NCBI GenBank assembly: GCA_016714465.1
Contig: JADKDT010000012.1
Coordinates: forward strand, 1-64,000
DNA from: Candidatus Brachythrix odensensis
Lineage (GTDB): Bacteria > Chloroflexota > Anaerolineae > J036 > Brachytrichaceae
Direction of reading: 5' to 3'
Length of the DNA stretch: 64,000 nucleotides
The position numbers and the translations under genes are program-made. Below are positions 43,885 through 51,979 of the stretch, in pieces; the first letter of the stretch is position 1, and every line of letters starts with the position of its first letter. The notes under the pieces are model-generated. The model was given only the letters and a program-made list of their open reading frames with translations. It ran no database searches and was not told the origin of the DNA.

Positions 43885-43917
43885 AGACCTCGCGGGTCTC
43901 AAAGACCCGCGAGGTCT
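43885..43917. terminator. Terminator hairpin after E2
   Basis: AGACCTCGCGGGTCT (43885-43899), CAA loop, AGACCCGCGAGGTCT (43903-43917), followed by TTCGTTTCGTTTC. It lies between convergent E2 and oxidoreductase genes and could serve both. Confidence 0.78.
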
Positions 43918-43934
43918 TTCGTTTCGTTTCCCCC

Positions 43935-44915
43935 TCAATCTCCTTGCACGCTGATGACGACCTTCCCCGCCGCATGGCCCTGTTCGAGATAGGCCAGGGC
44001 TTCGGGAACCGCGTTCAGCGGGTAGCGTTTGTCGATGACGGGTTTGACCTTGCCGGCCTCCAGAAGCCCGGCGACAAAGGCAAGGTCCGCCGTGTTCGGC
44101 TTCGCCATCAGGCTCTTCATCTTCCGGTCCCCGGTCATCGACATCAACGGCCCGAGCAGCATCGCCTGCATCAACTGAGACATCGCGCCCCCCGTCATCA
44201 CGTAGACCCCGTTCGGGCTCAGCGCGCGCTGGTAGTCCGATATCGAGCGGTTTCCATTGGCGGCCAGAATCAGGTCGTAGCGCTGCCCGTTGCGGGTGAA
44301 GTCTTCCCGGGTGTAGTCGATGACGTGATCGGCGCCCAGGGCGCGCAGCCCGTCCAGCTTGCGGGTGCTGGCGACCGCTGTCACCTCGGCCCCGAGCGCC
44401 TTTGCGATCTGAACCGCGAAGCTGCCCACCCCGCCCGATGCGCCGTTGACCAGCACCTTCTGACCCGCCTGAATCTTCCCGATGTTGCGCAGACCCTGCA
44501 GCGCCGTGACCGCCGCCATCGGCGTCGCGGCGGCGGCTTCAAACGTGATTTTGGCTGGCTTTGCGACTAGCGCGCTTTCAGGGACCGCGACATATTCGGC
44601 GAAGGCGCCCCGCCCGCAGTTGGACAGATCGCCAAAGACGGCGTCGCCGGGCCGAAACAGGGTGACAGCGTTACCGACGGACTCAACCCTCCCGGCCATG
44701 TCCTCGCCGAGGATGCTCGGCTTGGGTTTTTGCAGTCCGCCGAGCATCATCCGCACCGGGAATGGCTCGCCCCGGACGAGATGCCAGTCCGCCGCGTTCA
44801 ACGCGGCGGCATGGACCTTCACCAGCACGTCGTTGTCTTTCAGAACGGGCTGTTCAACTTCCTGGAACTGCAGAACATCGGGCGGGCCATACTTGGCGAA
44901 TACGATTGCTTTCAT
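43935..44915 (-). CDS. Zinc-free MDR oxidoreductase (quinone reductase-like)
   Basis: A 326-aa medium-chain dehydrogenase/reductase: MKAIVFAKYGPPDVLQFQEV, HAAALNAADWHLVRG, LGEDMAGRVESVG, and the nucleotide-binding VNGASGGVGSFAVQIAKALGA. The cysteine and histidine ligands of zinc alcohol dehydrogenases are absent, so it belongs with NADPH:quinone oxidoreductases. Probably a stress or enone reductase. Monocistronic on the minus strand. Confidence 0.9.
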   Translation of the reverse strand: MKAIVFAKYGPPDVLQFQEVEQPVLKDNDVLVKVHAAALNAADWHLVRGEPFPVRMMLGGLQKPKPSILGEDMAGRVESVGNAVTLFRPGDAVFGDLSNCGRGAFAEYVAVPESALVAKPAKITFEAAAATPMAAVTALQGLRNIGKIQAGQKVLVNGASGGVGSFAVQIAKALGAEVTAVASTRKLDGLRALGADHVIDYTREDFTRNGQRYDLILAANGNRSISDYQRALSPNGVYVMTGGAMSQLMQAMLLGPLMSMTGDRKMKSLMAKPNTADLAFVAGLLEAGKVKPVIDKRYPLNAVPEALAYLEQGHAAGKVVISVQGD

Positions 44916-45043
44916 ATGAATTTCCTTGCCGGAATCGCCGGCGCATTTTGGTTAGGGAACTTGGGGTTGATCCCGGACGGCGTCGGGGATATCACAAAGG
45001 CAATACTGGCTTTGGGGATCCTTTGGCCTTTGCGGGAGCCAGA

Positions 45044-45727
45044 TCAATCAGGGGCTTGAGCTTTGACGCCCTTGATCAGAAGCCATACCGGGAAGGCGAT
45101 TTCGAGAAACCCGAGCGAGCCCATCGCGGTAAACACGGCCTTGGCGTCGGGCATCAGGATGGTCCCGAAGCTCTGAACGAAATAAACCACCCCGACGAAT
45201 ACCAGCATGCCGCCCACGATGCGCGGCAGATAGCCGGAGCGATAGACCAGATATCCGAGCACGAGTAGATGCAGACCAAAGAACATCCCCCAGATCAGCA
45301 CACCCGCTTCATGCGCGCCGAGGAACAGCGACGCGAGCGCCTGCAATTGAGGCGGCGCGAGTGCGGCCACAGAGCCGGAACCGCTCAGCAGCAACACGAC
45401 CACAAAGTGATTGAGCAGATTGAGTCCCTGGATGATGGTCATGGCCAGCCGCGCAAACACGGCGATCAAAGCGAGGGTCTTGTTCACCGGCCTGACCAGT
45501 GTGTAGACGAGCGCGCACAACGCAATTTCGACCAGGAAGATCACGGCATCGCTGGCCATCGCCAGACGAAACATCGAGGCCGAGGAAACGATGTTGTTGG
45601 CGGTTGTGACGGCATCGCCCGGCACAATCAGGGTGGCGGGCACATACAGCATGCTGAATGGCGCTAATGCAACGAGGACGAGCATCAGCAGCCCGGTGAT
45701 TCTGGCGGTGGTCTTGAGTGTGTTCAT
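45044..45727 (-). CDS. DUF4386 family membrane protein
   Basis: A 227-aa integral membrane protein with about six helices (ITGLLMLVLVALAPFSML ... GGMLVFVGVVYFVQSFG). The layout, including the GAHEAGVLIWGMFFGLHLLVLGYL segment and YLPRIVGGML, fits DUF4386. Function unknown. Start chosen: ATG 45727 after AAGGAA; upstream in-frame codons fall in repeat DNA. Confidence 0.82.
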   Translation of the reverse strand: MNTLKTTARITGLLMLVLVALAPFSMLYVPATLIVPGDAVTTANNIVSSASMFRLAMASDAVIFLVEIALCALVYTLVRPVNKTLALIAVFARLAMTIIQGLNLLNHFVVVLLLSGSGSVAALAPPQLQALASLFLGAHEAGVLIWGMFFGLHLLVLGYLVYRSGYLPRIVGGMLVFVGVVYFVQSFGTILMPDAKAVFTAMGSLGFLEIAFPVWLLIKGVKAQAPD

Positions 45728-45761
45728 CTTGTGATTCCTTGAAGCTATCCCAAAAACATCT

Positions 45762-45809
45762 GGCGAGATCACATTCCCCGCGCTTCGCGCTGGAGAGTGG
45801 GCTCTCGCC
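45762..45809. repeat. Degenerate GGCGAGATC hairpin
   Basis: TGGCGAGATCACATTCCCCG opens a copy related to the perfect hairpin at 17754-17800, but the right half has diverged, leaving only TCTCGCC (45803-45809) to pair with GGCGAGA (45762-45768). Confidence 0.55.
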
Positions 45810-45830
45810 CCGCGTATTTTTGGACCACTT

Positions 45831-46067
45831 CTATTCCGATTCCTGATCGGGGGTGAGGCGATTGACTGCAAGCAAGGGCAGGCCCAGATCGCGCAGTCTC
45901 TTTAGCAAGCCGTACAGCGCCGCCTGGTCGGCGACCGGCCCGGTCAGGAGCGAGTCGCCGTTGTCTTCGAGGGTGATGATCAGGCCGTCAAATCCGTCGC
46001 TCCAACGGGGATCCAGATGGCCTTTGACCCTGAGTTGATAAACCTGTTCGCGCTGCGTGCTTGACAC
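45831..46067 (-). CDS. Small conserved hypothetical protein
   Basis: A 78-aa soluble protein starting with GTG 46067. YQLRVKGHLDPRWSDGFDGL and LLTGPVADQAALYGLLKRLR followed by DLGLPLLAVNRL make a compact domain. I recall similar short proteins annotated as hypothetical in many bacteria, often beside LuxR/MalT-like regulators, which is also the arrangement here (regulator at 46409). No function known. Confidence 0.72.
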   Translation of the reverse strand: MSSTQREQVYQLRVKGHLDPRWSDGFDGLIITLEDNGDSLLTGPVADQAALYGLLKRLRDLGLPLLAVNRLTPDQESE

Positions 46068-46141
46068 ACACGGACAATACGGGCGGCAGGCGGTGACGGA
46101 TAGACACTTTGGTGTCAGCGGCGGTGTTGTTCTTGAAAAAT

Positions 46142-46401
46142 GGCGAGATCACGCTCCCCGCGCTTCACGGCTGTTGCAAAGTCCGCTGTTCTCCGGCTGA
46201 AGCCCGGCACGCCAGCTGTGCACCAAGCAATTTGCAGGAGAACGGGAGAACGGGAGGGAAAATGTCCTCTCCCGTTCTCTCGTTCTCCTGCAATCGGCTA
46301 TTGATCGGCGTCAAGGGTGGGCAAGACACGCATGAGGGATTCTGTCAGGGGACTTTGCAACAGCCGTGCCCCGCGCTTCACGCCGGGAGCGGGATCTTGC
46401 C
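46142..46401. repeat. Hairpin interrupted by the MITE
   Basis: GGCGAGATC (46142-46150) plus GCTCCC (46153-46158) on the left pair with GGGAGC (46385-46390) plus GATCTTGCC (46393-46401) on the right. Removing the MITE and one duplication rebuilds a hairpin related to that at 17754-17800. Confidence 0.7.
46166..46368. mobile_element. MITE-like element with TIRs and 10-bp TSD
   Basis: A 203-bp noncoding element bounded by perfect 19-bp terminal inverted repeats, CACGGCTGTTGCAAAGTCC (46166-46184) and its complement (46350-46368). It is flanked directly by a 10-bp duplication CCCCGCGCTT (46156-46165 and 46369-46378). The centre holds a second inverted repeat (GCAGGAGAACGGGAGAACGG against CCGTTCTCTCGTTCTCCTGC). 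No transposase ORF. The end sequence resembles those of several insertion-sequence families; I cannot assign one. Confidence 0.8.
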
Positions 46402-46408
46402 GGATGTT

Positions 46409-49120
46409 TCAGATCAACCCGAGCTCTCGCGCGCGGGCGACCGCTTCCGTCCGCCGCTGCACCTGCAGTTTGGCGTAGATCCTGCGGTTGTGACCCTTGA
46501 CCGTGTCCAGGGCCAGGAAAAGCCGTTCGCCAATTTCCTGATTCGAAAGCCCCTGCGCGACAAGGCGGAGCAGCTCCAATTCGCGCGGGCTCAGCGGGTC
46601 AACCTCGGTCACAGGCTGCGGTGAAACGGCCTTGGGCGGCAGCGTCTGCGGGCCGAATGCGGCCAGCAGTGTGCGGGTGTAGACCGGCAGCATGTCGCGA
46701 GTTGCGGCTTCAGACAATAGCCTTGCCATGGGAGGGCCTTCATCCACGAAGATCCGGACATACCCCTCGGGCTCGGCCAGGGCCAGGGCGCGCGCGAGCG
46801 CGGAGAGGGCGGCCGGGCTGCTCCCAAGCGCCATGTGAGTGAGCGCCTGCAGAACTAGAACCTCGATCACGCTCCCCATCCGGCCGCCCGCTTCGGCCGC
46901 CTGCAACAGGCGTTCCAAAAGCCTGAGCGCGTCATGCAGTGGCTGTGCCTCCTGACCGTTCGCGTAGCCGGCGATCAGCACCCGGGCCAGGGTGATGTGC
47001 TCGAACTCGCGCAGGAAGGTCAATTCGTCGTCGACGGACAGACCCCGTTCGCGGACCCAGCTCAGGACTTCGGGCAATCTGCCCTGCAGCACCCACACCC
47101 GCGCCCTCATCGCCGCGATCGGGGCAATATCCGGGACGGGCGATCGGAAATACAGACGTTCCGCCTCGGCCAGCATGACGAGCGCGCCGTTCAGGTCGCC
47201 CTGGACCTGGCGCAGTCGGGCCCGGCCGCGCTGGAAGCGATACGGCCAATCGGACAACCCGAGTTGCTCGCCCAGCGCCTCGCTTTTCAGCAAGAGGCGT
47301 TCCGCGGTCTCCAGGTCACCCTGTTCGCGGCAAAGCTCTCCCAGGCCCAGATACATATCGCTGGTGCCCGGAAGCATGGGACCGCCCGCGTTCAGGGCAA
47401 GCTGCAATGACGTTTCATAGGCGCTGATGGCGGCCCGCAGGCGACCCTGGGTCACCCGAATATCGGCCAGGCCATACGTGCAACTGATGGCAAAGTTTGG
47501 GTTTCCCGACTTTCGAAAGCCGGCCATGGCCGCGGCGAGCGAACGGTAGGCGGCGTCAAGGTCCCCAGCAGCCCACTGGGCCAGACCGACGAGCGCGGAG
47601 GCCGGGCCGCGCCGCAGGTGGTCTTCATCAGTTAACAAGTCGAGGGCCCGCTGGCCATGGGCCAGGGTCGCGGCAACATCGCCAAACGCCTGGGCGAGAT
47701 AGGCGCGGGCGGTGGCGATGGACCCGGATAGCGCTCGGATCTGCGCGTTGTCATCGACGCTGCCCAGCGCCACCTCGGCATCCCGTAGGCGGGCCTCGGT
47801 GGCTTCCAGCGCGCCGGCATTCAGCAGCGCCCAGGCGTAGCCCACGCTGAGCAACGGTCTGGCCCGAATGAGCGCCTCCGGCAACCCTTTTGCCCAGCCC
47901 AGCCAAATGCTGGTCTGAAAATTCGCGTCCATGGCGGGCCAGGCCAATTCGATCAGGCCGGCCGCGCGCTCGTAATCCTCGGCCAGAAGCGCATGACGGA
48001 TGGCATCCGCCGGCGCGCCATTTCGGGCATGCCATGCGCTGGCGCGGCGATGCAGTTCGGGGATATCCCAGCCGCCCGCTCCCGCGGCCGAGGCCGCGCC
48101 CTGCTGCAGCCGCTGGCGGAGTAAATCGGCAAATAGATGGTGATAGCGATACCAGCGCCGCTCATTGTCGAGCGGCACGATGAACAAGTTGGCCCGTTGG
48201 ATGGACTCCAACATCGCCTGGCTGGAAGCGCCGGCGCCGACGGGCTGCAGCACGGCATCGCACAGCGGGCCGCACATGCGCTCGAGGAGGGAGGTGCGCA
48301 ACAGGAAGGCCTGAACGTCTTCCGATTGCCGGCGCAGGACTTCCTCCACGAGGTAGTCCAGCACGAAGTGATGGCTGCCGGTAAAAGACGCGATGAACTG
48401 CCCCGTGTCCGCGCGACCCTGTATGGAAAGCGCGGCCAATTGCAGGCCGGCGATCCATCCCTCGGTTCGCGCGTCCAGCGCGCCGATGTCGTCCAACGAA
48501 AGACTCAAACCCATCGCCTGATTCAGGAAACCGCCGGCTTCGGGCAGGCTGAAGCGCAAGTCGGCGGCGCGCAATTCGCTCAACTGGCCGCGGACGCGCA
48601 AGCGCGCCAGGGGCAGCGGCGGATCTTCGCGAGTGGCGATGACCAGATGCATTTGCGGCGGCAGGTGCTCCACCAGAAAGGCAAGGGCCTGATCCACCGG
48701 CCGCGAATCGATCTCGTGGAAATCGTCCAGGACGAGCACGATCGGGTTGGCGGCGGTGGAAATCTCGTTGAGCAGGGCTGTCAGCAGCGCGTCCATGTGC
48801 GGGGGTTGTGTCGATTGCAGGTTCGCCAGCACTCCGGCCCCGACGCCAGGCATAACGGGCTGCAACGCCGCAATCAGATACGTCAGAAACCGGGCGGGGT
48901 CGCCATCGTCCGCATCCAGCGACAGCCATGCAACCGGCCGCCCGCAGGCAGCGGCCCATGCGCTGACGAGGGTGGTTTTTCCAAATCCGGCCGAGGCCGA
49001 AATCAGGGTCAGCTTGCGGCCCAGGCCGGTGTTGAGCTGCGCGATCAGCCGGGCCCGGAGGACGGAATTGGGCTGGGGCGGGGGCCGATAGAGCTTGGCG
49101 GCAAGGATGAGCGATGCCAT
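46409..49120 (-). CDS. LuxR-family ATP-dependent regulator (MalT-like LAL)
   Basis: A 903-aa STAND regulator. N-terminus LILAAKLYRPPPQPNSVLRARL and P-loop LISASAGFGKTTLVSAW, Walker B IVLVLDDFHEI, GWIAGLQLAALSIQG winged region, a long TPR-like middle (residues 330-800), and a C-terminal LuxR helix-turn-helix (LSPRELELLRLVAQGLSNQE, TVKGHNRRIYAKL). By family it oligomerises on binding an inducer and ATP and activates transcription. Two 14-bp palindromes lie just upstream of its start. No obvious Shine-Dalgarno. Target genes unknown. Confidence 0.93.
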   Translation of the reverse strand: MASLILAAKLYRPPPQPNSVLRARLIAQLNTGLGRKLTLISASAGFGKTTLVSAWAAACGRPVAWLSLDADDGDPARFLTYLIAALQPVMPGVGAGVLANLQSTQPPHMDALLTALLNEISTAANPIVLVLDDFHEIDSRPVDQALAFLVEHLPPQMHLVIATREDPPLPLARLRVRGQLSELRAADLRFSLPEAGGFLNQAMGLSLSLDDIGALDARTEGWIAGLQLAALSIQGRADTGQFIASFTGSHHFVLDYLVEEVLRRQSEDVQAFLLRTSLLERMCGPLCDAVLQPVGAGASSQAMLESIQRANLFIVPLDNERRWYRYHHLFADLLRQRLQQGAASAAGAGGWDIPELHRRASAWHARNGAPADAIRHALLAEDYERAAGLIELAWPAMDANFQTSIWLGWAKGLPEALIRARPLLSVGYAWALLNAGALEATEARLRDAEVALGSVDDNAQIRALSGSIATARAYLAQAFGDVAATLAHGQRALDLLTDEDHLRRGPASALVGLAQWAAGDLDAAYRSLAAAMAGFRKSGNPNFAISCTYGLADIRVTQGRLRAAISAYETSLQLALNAGGPMLPGTSDMYLGLGELCREQGDLETAERLLLKSEALGEQLGLSDWPYRFQRGRARLRQVQGDLNGALVMLAEAERLYFRSPVPDIAPIAAMRARVWVLQGRLPEVLSWVRERGLSVDDELTFLREFEHITLARVLIAGYANGQEAQPLHDALRLLERLLQAAEAGGRMGSVIEVLVLQALTHMALGSSPAALSALARALALAEPEGYVRIFVDEGPPMARLLSEAATRDMLPVYTRTLLAAFGPQTLPPKAVSPQPVTEVDPLSPRELELLRLVAQGLSNQEIGERLFLALDTVKGHNRRIYAKLQVQRRTEAVARARELGLI

Positions 49121-49128
49121 ATCGGCTG

Positions 49129-49159
49129 CGCGGTAATCCGCGACACGCGGTAATCCGCG
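49129..49159. promoter_or_regulatory. Tandem 14-bp palindromes upstream of regulator
   Basis: CGCGGTAATCCGCG occurs at 49129-49142 and again at 49146-49159, a 17-bp period, 9-39 bases upstream of the LuxR-family ATG. The outer five bases of each copy are complementary (CGCGG/CCGCG). It could be an autoregulatory operator; function is inferred from position. Confidence 0.5.
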
Positions 49160-49176
49160 CCACGCGTCGCCCTCGT

Positions 49177-50127
49177 CTAGGTCCGCTCCGCAAACATGCT
49201 GCTGATGCTTTCGCCGTTGTGAATGCGCCGGATGGCCTCGGCCAGCAGCGGCGCGATCGAGAGCACGGTCATGTTGGGCAGGCGCTTCTCGAGCGGAATC
49301 GGCACGGTATTTGTAGTGACGATCTCATCCAGATCGTCGCGCGCGCCCAGGCGCTGGATCGCCGGACCCGTAAACAGGCCATGGGTGCAAGCGACGGAGA
49401 GGCGCCGGGCGCCCCGCTCGCGCAGGCGGTCGAAGAGCTCGATCAGCGTGCCGCCGGTCGCGATCTCGTCGTCGAGGACGATGACATCCTTGCCATCCAC
49501 ATCGCCCACGATGGTGTCGATGATCACCTTGTCATCCGACACGCGCTGCTTGCTGCCGGCGGCGACGGGCAGCTTGAGCAGGCGGGCCAGGGCGGCGGCG
49601 GCCTTGGCGTTGCCGAGATCGGGCGAGACGACGATGGAATTCTCCAGGTCGCCCCGCTCGCGGAAGTGGCGAGCCAGCACGCTCAGCGCGTTGAGGTGAT
49701 CGACTGGCACGCCGAAGAAGCCATGCACCTGGGGCGCGTGCAAGGTCATTGTCAGCACCCGGTTGGCCCCGGCGGTCTGGAGCAAATCGGCGACCAGCCG
49801 CCCGGCGATCGAAATGCGCGGGGCGTCCTTCTTGTCCGAGCGGGCGTAGCTGTAGTGCGGCATCACCGCCGTGGTGCGCCCGGCGCTCGATCCGCGCGCG
49901 ACGTCGAGCATGAGCAGCAGCTCGAAGAGGTGCTCCTGGACGGGTGGCGACAGGGGCTGGATGAGGAAGACATCCGATTCGCGGCAGCTATCCAGCAACT
50001 GCACATACATGCAGTCATTACTGAAGCGGCGAATGTCGACCGGCGAGAGGCGCAGGCCGAGATATTGGCAGACCTCGTTGGCGAGCTCGGGGTGGGCGTT
50101 TCCGCTGAAGATGGTGATGTCGCGCAT
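49177..50127 (-). CDS. prs: Ribose-phosphate pyrophosphokinase
   Basis: PRPP synthetase, 316 aa, forming 5-phosphoribosyl diphosphate from ribose-5-phosphate and ATP. IFSGNAHPELANEV, PHYSYARSDKKDAPRISIAG (flexible ATP loop), TMTLHAPQVHGFF and the PRPP-binding VIVLDDEIATGGTL are present. The PRPP loop differs from the common DDMIDTAGT form. Housekeeping enzyme of nucleotide, His and Trp synthesis. Confidence 0.94.
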   Translation of the reverse strand: MRDITIFSGNAHPELANEVCQYLGLRLSPVDIRRFSNDCMYVQLLDSCRESDVFLIQPLSPPVQEHLFELLLMLDVARGSSAGRTTAVMPHYSYARSDKKDAPRISIAGRLVADLLQTAGANRVLTMTLHAPQVHGFFGVPVDHLNALSVLARHFRERGDLENSIVVSPDLGNAKAAAALARLLKLPVAAGSKQRVSDDKVIIDTIVGDVDGKDVIVLDDEIATGGTLIELFDRLRERGARRLSVACTHGLFTGPAIQRLGARDDLDEIVTTNTVPIPLEKRLPNMTVLSIAPLLAEAIRRIHNGESISSMFAERT

Positions 50128-50154
50128 TGTTGGACTCGCGGGAGGATCGTAGAA

Positions 50155-50628
50155 TCAGGCCAGCAGCTTCTTGATGTCGCGCACGTGCATGGTGTTGTGC
50201 AGATAAATCATCTTCAGGATGTCGCCCAGAGATGAATCGCCCATGGCTGGATGTCGCCCGCGCAAGGCGAGCTGCGCGTCGTCGAGGCCGCGGGCGAATC
50301 CGGCCGTCGCCTGGCGCGTGCCGCTGAAGATGTCGAGCAGTTCCGCGATCGGGCTGGCCCCCATCCGGTCGGTGTGCTCGCGATTGAAGCGATCGATGTC
50401 AAAGTCCTCGGGGGCGCCTGTGCCGCCGGCGATGAGCCCCTCGCACAGGCGAAGCATGCTGCGCTCCGACAGGGCAAGGTGCTCAAAGGCCTGGCGGATG
50501 GTCCAGTGCGCGCCGTCCGCATAGACATGCCGCGCCCAGTCATGGGCGCTCAGGGCGCGAAAAAATGCAAGCGTGCGCTCGCCCTCGCTCAGCAGTTTGT
50601 CCGCCAGTTTCGTCGCTTCGTCGCTCAT
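50155..50628 (-). CDS. DinB family protein
   Basis: A 157-aa four-helix-bundle protein of the DinB/YfiT group. The three metal-binding His lie in FEHLALSER and LHNTMHVRD. WTIRQAFEHLALSE and DILKMIYLHNTMHV are typical. Members include thiol-dependent (bacillithiol/mycothiol) transferases. ATG 50628 chosen, with GAGG 5 bases upstream; a GTG at 50634 adds two residues. Confidence 0.85.
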   Translation of the reverse strand: MSDEATKLADKLLSEGERTLAFFRALSAHDWARHVYADGAHWTIRQAFEHLALSERSMLRLCEGLIAGGTGAPEDFDIDRFNREHTDRMGASPIAELLDIFSGTRQATAGFARGLDDAQLALRGRHPAMGDSSLGDILKMIYLHNTMHVRDIKKLLA

Positions 50629-50664
50629 GAGCACCTCGTGGCGGGAATAGTATCACTGGCTGAA

Positions 50665-50709
50665 TCGGGAGCGGCATCACCCGGCTCCGCCGGGTGATGC
50701 CGCTCCCGA
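50665..50709. terminator. Hairpin supplying the ctaA stop
   Basis: Perfect 21-bp arms (TCGGGAGCGGCATCACCCGG then C, 50665-50685; complement 50689-50709), TCC loop. The ctaA frame enters it and ends at a TGA inside (50677-50679), giving a C-terminus GAASPGGAG. Confidence 0.8.
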
Positions 50710-51602
50710 AGACAATGACACACGCGCGTCGCGTATCCCTAGAACCGCCACCCACGTGAAGGCAGCCGTTGCGTTGTGCAGGGTGGCCAGCCAGAGCGGC
50801 TTGAGCGACATCACCATGACCGCGCCGACGGCAGCCTGGGCAAGGATGGCGAGCACGGCCAGGAGCGCCCAGCGTTTTGCGGTGGGTGAGCCGCGCGCCC
50901 AGGCGCGCCAGGCCGACAGCATGACCAGGACGACAGTCACGAGGACCACGCCGCGGTGAAACCACTGGGCGAAGCCGAGCGTGGTCGGACCGGGCGCGAG
51001 GCTGCCCGCGCACAGCGGCCAGCCCAGGGGAAACTCGACCCCGCAGGCCAATGCGGCGCCGCTGCCCGAGACTGCGCCGCCCGTCAGAAGCAGGATAAAG
51101 ACGGCGGTTGCGGCCAGCCGGGCTGAGTTGGACGGGCGCGGCACGCCTCGCCACTCCCAGGCCATCACCACCATCGCGCCCAGCACCAGCATGCCCATGC
51201 CAAGATGGGCGGCCACCGTCCACCAGGCGAGTTTGAGCCAGACCGTCAGCGCGCCGAGGATGATCTGGACGGCAAGCGCGCCCAGGGCGAGGGCTGACAG
51301 GGCCATCAGGCGCGGGCTGAAGCGCCGGCGCAGGGTGACGGCGCAGATGCCGACGACAAGGACACTCACGCTGGCGGCAAAGAAGCGGTGGGCCATCTCG
51401 ATGATGGCGGTCGAGTCGGCGGTGGGAATGGGCTGCCGTAGCAGAACGGCCAGTCCGGGCAGCCCAGCCCGGAGTCGGTCACCCGGACGATGTTGCCCGA
51501 GACGACGAGGAGGTAAGCCAGCACGGCCGCCAGGGTTGTCAGGCGGCGAAAGCGCAGGCGTTCGGATTCGCTGAACACAAGGAATGTATCGTATCGCGCC
51601 AA
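50677..51602 (-). CDS. ctaA: Heme A synthase (COX15/CtaA), frameshifted
   Basis: Integral membrane enzyme converting heme O to heme A for cytochrome oxidase, about 308 aa repaired, eight helices. VSGNIVRVTDSGLGCPDWPFCYG carries the first cysteine pair; the second frame continues with EMAHRFFAASVSV, AAHLGMGML, ALACGVEFPLGWPLCAG (second Cys pair), FAQWFHRGVVL and TLHNATAAFTW with the heme His residues. The break is a one-base loss in GGG at 51430-51432, restoring YGSPIPTADSTAIIEM. No oxidase subunits are in the window. Confidence 0.88.
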
Positions 51603-51759
51603 AATGAGCGCGGCCAGTGATCTCTGTCATGGCCGGGCGCGCGTGGGTGTCATGCGCCCGCGCTTACGCACGGAGCGCGTTCGCGCCACGTTTCGCATTT
51701 GTATTTCGTTTTCCGGGGGTCTCGCTGCGCTTCATGGCCGCGGCTCGATCTTGCGCTAC

Positions 51760-51925
51760 GTTTCCGGGGGTCTCGCTTCGCTCGACGCCCCGGCTACCCG
51801 CAGGCACCCCTCCGGGGTGCGGTCTCGAGCGAGCCAAAGCCAATCTGCGTCGATCCGGCGATGCCCAGCACCCCGGAGGGGTGCCCGAAGGTAGCCAGGG
51901 GTGAGCGCAGCGAACCCCTGGAAAC
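51760..51925. repeat. Long imperfect inverted repeat
   Basis: Left arm 51760-51820 (GTTTCCGGGGGTCTCGCTTC ... CACCCCTCCGGGGTGC) and right arm 51868-51925 (GCACCCCGGAGGGGTGCCCG ... GAACCCCTGGAAAC) are near complements. A partial third unit is at about 51708-51735 (TTTCCGGGGGTCTCGCTGCG). The 51603-51979 gap has no gene; this element fills most of it. Confidence 0.75.
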
Positions 51926-51979
51926 GAATAACGCATGCGTGAGATGACGCGTGAATGTGCGTAACGCCGACGACGGAGT

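Noticed and set aside
44916..45059. 47-codon plus-strand ORF MNFLAGIAGAFWLGNLGLIP...
   Set aside because: Hydrophobic and plausible as a small membrane peptide, but no Shine-Dalgarno, opposite in direction to both neighbours, and its end overlaps the DUF4386 gene.
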